From: Podocnemis expansa
Lineage: Eukaryota; Chordata; Testudines; Podocnemididae
Direction of reading: 5' to 3'
DNA: 64,000 nt
Assembly: GCA_007922195.1 (NCBI GenBank)
Contig: ML681995.1
Location: 12,900,991 to 12,964,990, forward strand
Below are positions 45,185 to 54,009 of the stretch, one piece after another. Each line of letters starts with the position of its first letter. Position 1 is the stretch's first letter. Under the pieces are notes generated by a model. It did no database searches. It had not been told where the DNA came from and worked only from the letters and a program-made list of their open reading frames with translations. A program made the position numbers and the translations under genes.

Positions 45185-48170
45185 ACTGCTGTCTTCGCCT
45201 AGAATTTGGAAGATCCAGTAATTGCAAATGTATTATCACAAAGTTGTAAATGCCCATACGATTAACAATTAACTCCCAATATCTCATTTGTCACAGTAAA
45301 ATTTGTCACAGTCTGTAAGTTTAGAGGTCTTTTTGCATATGTCCAATTGCATGACTGGACCCTTAAAAAATCTGCTTCACATTCTGATAGCAGAATGAAC
45401 CAAAATTCTTTCCTCCAGTTAAATTAAGCCTAAGAAAGAATTATCTGTATTAATGGCTAAAAACAAGCAAACAATCAAAAAACAATTTTCAGTAAACTGA
45501 AAAAAAAAAAGTCAGGCACCATAATTCCTAATACAAAAATGTAAACTCTAACTCTTAACTCTAAAAGGTGAATTGAAAATGAGCACTGGACCTGTGATGC
45601 TGTAAGTCAACAGTTTTCAAACAATTCCTGTTAAAGTGTTCTAATATGGTTTCAAAGTTAGTAGAGACATGTCCAACTTGTTCAAACCAGTTTAGTAGCA
45701 TACACCATTTACCTGCGATAGAAATAATTAGAGAAAAAAAAACCAGTTCTTACATAGATTTATCCCATTCACATTAGACTTCAAGACGATATTAAATTAT
45801 AACTGAACAGGAACTGTGCTGGCAAACAATAGCGTGTTTACACTAACTCCATTTTCAAACAATCTCCAAGCAAGGGTGAATAAGGCTTTAAGGTGCCTGT
45901 AATTTACCCCTTCACATGCTCCCTCCCCACCCCCTTGAAGATTTGGGATTGCTGTAGCCGTGGTTATCAAGGTTTTGAAAGAGTGCAAAAGTCCTGAAGA
46001 AAAAGGTAGAAAGACGGAATCTAACATATCTTCTTACATTTCAAATAAAAGGCCCAGTCACCAGATATAGCAAAGAAGTAGCAAAGAGCATAAGAAGTGG
46101 CCTATAGATCCAACTGCAGGATCAGGACCTTTACAGGGTTATGTATGTGTGTATATTATTGCTTCACAGTTCACTTTTAAAAAGTGTTTTACCCAAACCC
46201 ATTTTAAATAATATTTTCTACACTACATACAATGGCGCTACTAGTATGCACACAAGTCCACAGATATTATTTACAGTTCACTTTTAAAAAGTGTTTTACC
46301 CAAACCCATTTTAAATAATATTTTCTACACTACATACAATGGCGCTACTAGTATGCACACAAGTCCACAGATATTATTTAAAATTTAAGGGGCACCTGCA
46401 ATGTAAATGCAAGATATGGGAATCACCCCACTTGAGATGCAAAATGGATGATTTAGCCAGTTTATTTTTTAAAGCAAATTTATCTTAAAAAGGCTTTGAA
46501 AGTTAACATGTCTCCAATATTCTAATCATGACCATTTCTTCTGCTTTGATCTTCTGTGCCATCAACAAGTCCAGATGGATGAAATGTCAGCAAAATGTCA
46601 GTTCCCATGGAGAGCAATAACTCTAATGGCTGTTATGAAGAGTGTGGTTACAGTAGTTATTTGTAAATCTGTTTTTAAAAATTCATGTTTTTTCCACATT
46701 TACAGGTAATACTGCAGATCTCAATTTTGCAGCACTTATGAATGTGCTTGCCAAAATGTCGGAGGAATCATTGTCGTATGTAACAGAACCCTGAACAGTT
46801 AAATGTTTACTAAGCAATTGTATGGTTTCCCTTTAAGCCTCCTGAAGTGAAAGACAGCAAAACAGCTACTAAAAAAAAAAAAAGGAGTGGGGATTTTTTT
46901 GTTTTGTTTTGGAAAAGCAGCTTCAAAGCTTGAGAAGGTAATAAATGATTTGTTTCCAAAAGCCCTCCAGTTACCCTCAATAAATCTTTTTTTAACTTCA
47001 GTTCTTCAATGTCTTTGTACAGAAGAAGAAAAGCAAGTAAATAGCTTTATTTAGGAACCTGGAAGCACTGAGATGGTGAGACGGTGTACTGTTGCTCGCA
47101 AGAGGAATGAAAATCTTTGCCTAGGAGACTGGATTATGAATGTGTTGAAGCATACAAAGGCCATGGTGGTTTACAAGTAGTGAAAGCCATTTCATTCTGT
47201 TGCACATCACTAGATATTATGGGGAGAAGACTGTTGTCTAAGACAAAAAAGGAATACTTTTCCCTAATGTATTGCTGATAAATCTTACACTGCTTTGCAG
47301 CAGAGCGTAATGCCAGAAAATACACATTATACAGCAGTAAGTAGCTGGATACAAGCAACATGCCGTTCCTCTAAAAAAAAAAAAAGTTTCTTTCACCTTT
47401 TTTGTAGGGATTTAATGACAGCCTGACATAAAATTATTTCAAGGGAAATGCTGGAAACGGTCAAAAGCCACTGGGTAGAGAGGATCTAGTGGTGTCCCTG
47501 TAACTGAGGTAAAATTCTGGGCAGTACAAGGCTTTAGATTAGGCACAGTTTGGCTTTTAACCTTGAACATCCCCCACCCCCTTTTTTCCCTCCTTTTTTG
47601 AGTCGTGGAATAATTGTGTTACAACTGCAGTATAGATAAGGTCTTACTTGTAAAGGCTAGAGACACCTTGGTTTGCCCAAATTGAGATTGCAGGATTAAG
47701 TTACTGTATCATGATTTTGGAGATGAAAATCAGATACAGTGAAGTTGTGCCCCCAGGCCTGTTGTTCATAAAGGTGGCCTTAATAACTTTCCTTATTGCT
47801 CATTGTCCTTTACAAAAATTCCCACATCTCAACTTCTCATGCTGTGTTTTTAATTTTGTGCAAGAGTTACACACACTTTGGAACAAATGCTAGAAATTTC
47901 AATTTGCTACCCCAAAAGAGTGCAAATGGAGGCTTCATTTTATTTGACTGACTTTTTTTCCATCACTTATTGCCAGCTCAGAAACAATGGTTCGGTGTTG
48001 CTCTTGACTAGAGGTTTCATAAGTCTCCGTCAAACAGTTATGCTGGATCCAAGATCAAAAATCTCATTAGAGGTAATCCTTTTGTACTCAAATCCATACA
48101 GGAGCAGAATATGATTTGTGTGTAACAGAAGATTCATTCATACAGGGAACACCATGAAGAGCCATAAAAA
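45185..48170. other. Gene-free AT-rich sequence
   Basis: Apart from the tandem duplication at 46167-46380 nothing is recognised; homopolymer A/T runs at 45498, 46872 and 47373. Confidence 0.5.
46167..46380. repeat. Exact 107-bp tandem duplication
   Basis: Bases 46167-46273 and 46274-46380 are identical by eye over all 107 bases, in otherwise unique AT-rich DNA. The unit starts CAGTTCACTTTTAAAAAG and ends ATATTATTTA. Either a very recent duplication or an assembly artefact. Confidence 0.9.
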
Positions 48171-48174
48171 CTGT

Positions 48175-48361
48175 GTTCCAAGGGGGCAGCCATGTTCGTC
48201 TAGTTCAGTAAAACAAACAAGGAGTCCTGTGGCACTTAAAGACTAACACATTTATTTACTGCATGAGCTTTCATGGGTGAAAAACCCACTGTGGGATTTT
48301 CTCCCACGAAAGCTCATGCAATAAATAAATTTGTTCAAATGCCACAGAACTCCTTGTTTGC
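48175..48361. mobile_element. Penelope-like foldback element
   Basis: GTTCCAAGGGGGCAGCCATG, left arm to AAAACCCAC, right arm from GTGGGATTTTCTCCCACGAAAG to CTCCTTGTTTG. The GAAA after the hairpin is intact here. The right tip is interrupted by the hAT at 48362; its continuation TTGTTTGTTTTCC resumes at 48867. Confidence 0.78.
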
Positions 48362-48866
48362 CAGAGATGTCCCTAAAGGAGCGCCTAAGGGTGCAGGCCC
48401 CAGGACGAATTGCCCTCCACGGGGGCCCCTCCACCCCGCCTGCACTGGGGGTGGGGCTGGCCAGCCCAGGGGAGGGGCAGACCTCTGCGCTGCTCCCCCA
48501 TACCAGGGACCAGACAAGTGGGCAAAAGGGAGGTCTGCCACTGCAGTGCAGTTGGTCCACTCCCTTCCTCCACACACACTGCTCTGGGCTCCCTGCCAGA
48601 GCAGCAGGGAGGCAGGGGGGCAGCGATACCGGCTCTGCACTGCCTCCTGCCCCCTCCCTGCTGCCCCAGCGTGGAGGCCAGAGCAGCATGCGTGGCGTGG
48701 GGGGGTGGCGAATCGGCAGTGGTGCTGCAGTGGCAGACCGGCCTTTTGCCCACTCGCCTGGTCCCCAGCATGGGGGGGGGGAGCGGAGGGGGGCTGTGTG
48801 GGGCCCCCAAAAGCACAGGGCCTAGGGCAGCTGCCCCTTCTGCCCCTCCCCTTAAGGATGGCCCTG
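48362..48866. mobile_element. GC-rich hAT-like MITE inside a Penelope end
   Basis: Starts CAGAGATGTCCCTAA and ends TTAAGGATGGCCCTG. The flanks TTGTTTGC (48354-48361) and TTGTTTGT (48867-48874) match at 7 of 8. The GC-rich interior gives up to 230-codon ORFs in several frames on both strands; these are artefacts. Confidence 0.75.
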
Positions 48867-49060
48867 TTGTTTGTTTTCCATAAAAATCTTGGAGAGATAG
48901 CTCTGAAAAGGGGAATGGGTTGCATTGCAATTTTGCCAAAAACGTGTAAAAAGGACTCTAAATCAAGTTGCAAATGAAAGTCAGCTGTACACAGGCAACC
49001 CAGCCACCTTTAAAGGCCTCAGTAATGCAAAGCAGAGCGACACAGGAAGGCCTGAAGAGT

Positions 49061-49077
49061 TGACCGAGAGTAACCTC
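49061..49077 (-). promoter_or_regulatory. Repeated 17-mer, copy 3
   Basis: Exact complement of 4734-4750. It lies about 620 bases before CpG island 2. An overlapping 15 bases (49067-49081) also match 18007-18021. Confidence 0.4.
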
Positions 49078-49364
49078 AGAGAGAGACAGGCGTAGCTAGA
49101 AGCAAAAACACGTGCTTTCTTTGCCAACATTTAAGATGAGCAAGCCAGCACCAGGGGTATCCACAGCACAAACCAGCAGGGTGTAACCCTTGGGAGGTGG
49201 GAAAGGAACAATAGCAGGAATGCTTTTCTTTTTATTACTTTCTTTCTTTCCAGGGTCAACTTGTACTTCGAAAAGAACTGTTGCCCAAATATCTGGCAGG
49301 ATCCTCTGCTTCACCTGGCGTTTGCCTACCAACTGCTCTGATTTGCTGTTACTGTATGGCCTGT

Positions 49365-49508
49365 TTTACACCCCCTTGCATTTATTTTCATTCCATTCCC
49401 TAAGTTCACCCATCTTCCAAGCCTCTGACAAAGTGGGATTTTCTCCCACGAAAGCGCATGCGAAAAATAAATCTGTTAGTCTCAAAGTGCCCCACGACTC
49501 CTTGTTGT
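49365..49508 (+). mobile_element. Penelope-like 3' end
   Basis: TACACCCCCTTGCATTTATT, TTCACCCATCTTCCAAGCC, CTGACAAAGTGGGATTTTCT, CCCACGAAAGCGCATGCG, GTTAGTCTCAAAGTGCCCC. It includes trailer sequence also present at 63370, so the element end is longer than the foldback arm. Confidence 0.78.
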
Positions 49509-49679
49509 TCATTTGCCTTGCCCTTCACCCTGAGCAAGGCTTTTGTTGGGGGGGCGTGGGGCAGAGGGTTTGCACGGTGGGGCTTGCAGAAGAGGTCTAT
49601 GCAGACGGTGGAGCGGATGCATACAGAGGGGAGCCCTGTGGGGCAGGGGATTTAGGGGCCCAACGGGCTGGAGCAGGGC

Positions 49680-49990
49680 TGCCACGCGCCCCCCGCCTTT
49701 GCACAGCTTGCAGCAGCAGCCGGCGGCGCGCGCGCCTCCCCTCACCCAGAGTTCCGCGCAGGCGCGGTGAGCGGCCGCGCTTGAACTCCAGTTACCCCGC
49801 CGAGGCGAGCGGCCGGCGAAGTAGGTGAAAGGTAACTCGATGTCAGCGCCCGCCGCGGCGGCGCCGGCGCATGCGCAGCACGCGCCAGGAAGCTCCACCC
49901 CGCCGCGCGCGCGCTGCCAGCTGCGATGGAGCACAGCTGTCAAGCCCGGCACGCCTGGGCGCTACCACCGAGCGCGGGGGGGGGGGGCTG
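49680..49990. promoter_or_regulatory. CpG island 2 (putative host promoter)
   Basis: Strong CpG density with GCGCGC runs, then a G-run at 49976-49987. It contains GCGCATGCGC (49867-49876), a consensus NRF1 site typical of housekeeping promoters. A short open frame from ATGTCAGCGCCC (49840, plus) is Ala-rich and probably not a protein. Gene and direction are not determined. Confidence 0.6.
49867..49876. promoter_or_regulatory. NRF1-type palindromic site
   Basis: GCGCATGCGC, identical to the known NRF1 core, inside the CpG island. Confidence 0.55.
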
Positions 49991-50163
49991 CAGGCAGTAG
50001 CTGCTGTTGACGCTGCATGGCTGCCGGGTGTGCGAGCATGCAGTAAAGGGGGCAATTGCTTACCATCCATTTTCCGCCCTTGGTTCTGCTCTTCGGATCC
50101 AAATTCTCCCTGGGATGAAAACGTGGGTGGTGTCTGTAGGTGCACAGCTGGCCTGTTGAAGCA

Positions 50164-50188
50164 TATTCTATTCTATTCTATTCTATTC
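50164..50188. repeat. (TTCTA)n microsatellite
   Basis: Five repeats of TATTC/TTCTA. Confidence 0.9.
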
Positions 50189-50355
50189 AGCCTCTTGTGA
50201 CCTTTTGCAAGGCAGGTGTGCCCGGACTGTAACAGGGGGGCTGGCTCACCTTATTTTCCTCAAACTCTTTTGTCTGTCTGACTGATCTAGCCTAAAAGAT
50301 CTTTGGAACAGGGACTAGTTTCACTGAGGGGAAAAAAATAAATAAAATCCCGTGT

Positions 50356-50644
50356 AGGGCTGCCAGATACCAAAGTCTGGAAAGGAGGACAGGGAAGTAG
50401 GAAAAGGAGGACGTTGGAGGACATGTGGAGAAAATGTAGTGTTAATGTCATATTCTCCTGTTTTTAGGGGGCCCCGGAACACTTTCCCCTAAAAATAAGG
50501 TATTCTGTGGCATTCCAGCATACTTTAACCCCTGTTAGTAAAAAGCCAGGCAAAATCATGTATTTTAAAATGCCTGCCAGATGAAGGATGTGAAGGTAAA
50601 AAGGAGGACATGTCCTCCTTTTGCCTGACATCTGGTAACCCTAG
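50356..50644. mobile_element. MITE with AGGGCTGCCAG / CTGGTAACCCTAG ends
   Basis: Same layout as 6191-6509, including the internal hAT end ACTTTAACCCCTGTT and the AAAGGAGGACATGTCCTCCTTTT hairpin near the right end. The flanks TCCCGTGT (50348-50355) and TCCTGTGT (50645-50652) match at 7 of 8; this assumes the left end lost two bases. Confidence 0.75.
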
Positions 50645-50899
50645 TCCTGTGTGGTACTTAAAGACTAACAGATTTATTTATCTCATGAGCTTTTGTGGGA
50701 GAAAATCCCACTTCATCAGCTGCTTTGAAGATGGGGGAACTTCAAGAATGGGATAGTTCCCCCATCTTCAAAGCATCTGATGAAGTGGAATTTTCTCCCA
50801 CCAAAGCTCATTGGCTAAATAAATCTGTTAGTCGTTAAATGCCACAGGACTCCTTGCTTTTTTTGCTGAACTAGGCTAACACAGCTGCTCCTTTGGAAC
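50645..50899. mobile_element. Penelope-like foldback element
   Basis: Begins directly at the MITE flank with TCCTGTGTGGTACTTAAAG, folds back around the centre at 50745, and ends CTAACACAGCTGCTCCTTTG. The core CTGATGA is at 50777-50783, followed by a GTGG..CCCAC hairpin and CAAA. Confidence 0.78.
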
Positions 50900-50904
50900 T
50901 TGTT

Positions 50905-51615
50905 TTGCTGCCTGTGTGAACACAGTGGCACATCATGCAGATCTGATCAGAGGTGGGGCCTCTGGGCCCAGGAGTAATCATAAAAGCCCCTGTTCTTTCC
51001 CAAAAGCAGTTCCTTAGCACACAGTGTACTTTTGCAAAGCAGCTGGAGAGCTACAGATGAAAAAAGCCATCAGAGTTATACTTAAACTGAAGCCAGTACT
51101 TGACCGGAAAAAAAAAAAATCTTCTGTATCATCATCTGAAGTTGGCACAGACTTTTTCTTGCCTTCATTTATGCCCTAGTTTTTTTTGTGCAGCTTTAAT
51201 TACGAATGCTAAGACACCATTTAGACACTTTGATGAATCACATGGTGCTTAACAGATAACTTCATCTCTATCACATATCTTTTAGGAGTCATTAGAGATA
51301 GGAGGATAAATGACTTCATTTTGTTCTGTTACTTTTTTTCTGTTTGTGATCTCATTTAAGGAGTCTGGATAATCCAGGCTTGGCGGTGATTCATGGAGTG
51401 TTTGACCTTGGTCAGCCATTAGAAAAAAAAGTCATTACAGTAAAATAGATAGTCAGTATAATATGTGATAGGACTTACAGTCCCCAGTGTAATTCCTAGA
51501 GGACAAAGCCAGTAAACCCAAAACTACTTGGAAATAGCAATGGTTGTTGGTAGGAAAGAAGAAGGATTGTGACTGAACGTGTATGCTGTACTGTTCCTTG
51601 AATGACACAGGGAAC
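50905..51615. other. Gene-free sequence
   Basis: Nothing recognised beyond homopolymer runs. Confidence 0.45.
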
Positions 51616-51620
51616 TCCAG

Positions 51621-52033
51621 CAATGTTCCCTCTAGGCTGTGTGCGTGCGCACATGCAGGAGCCCTGACTCCGCGGCACACTCCTCACTGCTGGCCGCACA
51701 GGGCCTACCGCTGTGGCTCCTTGCCAGCCCCAAGCACACATTCTTCCGGCTCACAGAGAGCTGTTCCGGAGAGTTTAAAATCTCCCCTGAACATGCTCAG
51801 GGCAGGAGACTTTAAACTTCCAGGCGCAGCTTCCTGCCGCCCGGAAGAATGGCAGCAGCGAGGGTCATGCTCCACCTGGGAGCTGCTCTCACAGCTGGGG
51901 GAATGGGTGCTAGGGGGTCTTGGGGAAAACAGCTGGAGGGCGTGTGAAGAAAGCGCCCAGCTGTGTAACTCAGGAAGCACCCCCTCACCTGGCCGTTGGG
52001 AAAGTGCTCAGGGGAGCAAGCAGCTTCCCCAGG
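51621..52033. repeat. GC-rich repeat with CAATGTTCCCTCT end
   Basis: The left end matches the MITE at 52846. A GTGTGCGTGCGCACATGC palindrome follows. No matching right end was found, so it is truncated or fused to other sequence. Overlapping ORFs (up to 150 codons) are on both strands and not credible. Confidence 0.45.
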
Positions 52034-52140
52034 ACTAGGGTTGCCAGATGTCTGGCAAAAGGAGGACATGTGTTCCTTTTTATCTTCATGTCCTCTGTCC
52101 GGCAGGCATTCTAAAAATAGGTGATTTTTTTCCTGCTTCT
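52034..52140. mobile_element. Fragment of CTAGGGTTGCCAG MITE
   Basis: CTAGGGTTGCCAGATG, GGCAAAAGGAGGACATGTG, then GGCAGGCATTCTAAAAATA: the right part of the 6191/50356 family in inverse orientation, without its other end. Confidence 0.65.
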
Positions 52141-52272
52141 TACTTTTTATGAGAAGAAGGTGTTAAAAAAAAAAAGTCGGCTTCACACACAAGAAACAAA
52201 AGCCCCTGCAGCGAAATCAAGGGGGAGTGGAACATACCCTTTCCCTTATTCTTAGGAGATTCTGTAATAACA

Positions 52273-52340
52273 GTCTCTTGTGGTTCAATGGACTGAGGAG
52301 CTGACCTTTTGCAGTTGTGGGTTTGAGCCCTCTCCTGGGT
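52273..52340 (+). pseudogene. tRNA-like sequence
   Basis: CTTGTGGTTCAATGGACTGA resembles an A box and GTGGGTTTGAGCCC a B box at suitable spacing. The acceptor stem does not pair well, so this is a tRNA pseudogene or SINE head, not a functional tRNA. Confidence 0.35.
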
Positions 52341-52349
52341 ACTTTGATT

Positions 52350-52840
52350 TATTTTATTTATTTGGACTCTTACTCACTTCAAAAGGGCTAAATTGGGAAA
52401 AAATATAGCAAACCCTAATAAAATGAAGGAACATAATGTATACTGTAAATAAAATTACTAACAGGGACAAATTAAGAAAATCAAATAAAGGAGCACATTT
52501 GAATTGATTAGAAACAATATAGGACAATTTTTTTCTTTTTTAAATTCTAAAATGGGCTGCTGTGGAAAATGAGAAAGCAGGAAGTCAACTTATTTTTAAA
52601 CTTTCTAGGTTCGTTTCAAGTTTATATTTGCAAATTTAGTTTTTAAACTTTTTTTAGTATCATGAACATTAATGAAAAGGTCATGAAAAACTTTCATTTA
52701 CTGAAAAAATGAGTTTTCAGTAAAATAAAACATTTTGGTAATTTTTTAAATTTTTAAATAATTTAAAAACCACCAGACTTTGTGCTGTTTTAATTCTGTA
52801 TTCATTGTCATTACCATTTTCCATGACATAATATGGTAAT
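52350..52840. other. Gene-free AT-rich sequence
   Basis: Nothing recognised. Confidence 0.45.
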
Positions 52841-52845
52841 GACAG

Positions 52846-53017
52846 CAATGTTCCCTCTAAGCTGATGATGCAGCTGAGCAAGTTATGGATATGCTGGGGG
52901 GGGGGTAGTGGGGAAGGGGCCCTGTATAGGTAGAGGAACTTGCTCAGCTGCATCCATAACTTTCTCATCTGCATCCATATCTTGCTCAGCTGCATCATCA
53001 CCTTAGAGGGAACATTG
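52846..53017. mobile_element. Hairpin MITE (CAATGTTCCCTCTAAG type)
   Basis: The ends CAATGTTCCCTCTAAG and CTTAGAGGGAACATTG are inverted. The arms continue with GATGATGCAGCTGAGCAAG against its complement. The loop holds a G-run (52896-52905). The right arm contains a repeated CTCAGCTGCATCCATA unit. No clear target duplication. Confidence 0.75.
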
Positions 53018-53039
53018 GCAGTTTTTCCATCAGGCATTA

Positions 53040-53595
53040 ATATATGAATGCCTTCCTCATCTCATAAAATGGTTTTACCAAGAGCAAAGGTTCAAATGGA
53101 TTGTCTGGAGATCCTCTCTCTTCTGCCTTTTCTGGTTAGAGGAAGCTGTGGAGTGGAAGTTTGTTTGGAAAAGGGGAAAGAAGGATGGAAGGGGAGGAAG
53201 TTCTGATGTTGTGATTGTCATTGGGGTAGTAAAGACAAAGGTTTGTAGCATTTTCTAGTGGTGCTCGAAGTCTTAAGTTAAGCCAGTCTCTATGGGAATT
53301 TCATTCTCTAGCAGCGGCCCCCCAGTCAACTGTGAGTACATTTGTCTGCACTGCAATTTACTGAACAAAACAACTCATCGTGCCAGTGCCCTAGAGTAAC
53401 TGCAATATATTTTCTTTGAACTGTGGGAACATCTAGAGACAAAGGATCATGATCAAGTTATATAGTGCCATGAACTTAGATGGTACTTTACAGATGCAGA
53501 TAAAGTCACATTCTTTCCTCTAAGAAGCTTACAGCATAAACACATATTATCTTGTGCAGATGCTTTGCTTAAAGCAAGTAGAGAGTGTGCCAGAA
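53040..53595. other. Gene-free sequence
   Basis: Nothing recognised. Confidence 0.45.
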
Positions 53596-53603
53596 TTTCA
53601 AAG

Positions 53604-54004
53604 GCTGTGTTCACATACAGGGGGTTATTTTGATACGGTTGTTTCGAAACAACTTGTATCGAAATAACGCCTTATTTCGAAATAACTTAATTCGAATTAA
53701 CAGTTTGTTAATTCGAATTAAGGAAAAAAGCTCAAAGCGAAATAGCAGGTTCAGGCAACAGTTATTTCGAAACAAGTCACCGTTGTTTCGAAACAACATG
53801 TTCGCACGTGTTGCTTCGAAACAATCATTTCAAAACAACGTTGTTTTGTCCCTGCATGGGGTTTAACTTGTTTCGAAACAATGCCGTTGTTTCGAAACAA
53901 CGGGACCCATTGTTTCGAAACAACCGTACGTCATGTGAACAGCCTAAATCTTATTTCGAAACAACCTCTGTTGTTTCGAAATAAGAGGGCTGTGTGAACA
54001 CACC
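53604..54004. mobile_element. Palindrome-rich MITE (GTTGTTTCGAAACAAC type)
   Basis: The ends are GCTGTGTTCACA and TGTGTGAACACACC. The flanks are CAAAG on both sides (53599-53603 and 54005-54009). The interior is a cluster of TTTCGAAA palindromes, many extended to GTTGTTTCGAAACAAC (for example 53638-53653), plus TTCGAATTAA words. No transposase. Ends and flank pattern link it to 5359 and 22205. Confidence 0.78.
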
Positions 54005-54009
54005 CAAAG

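Noticed and set aside
48252..48977. ORFs of up to 234 codons on both strands
   Set aside because: They cross Penelope and GC-rich hAT boundaries and encode nothing recognisable.
53604..54004. CRISPR-like array of short repeats
   Set aside because: The repeats are palindromic words with irregular spacing inside a eukaryotic MITE with inverted ends and a five-base duplication.
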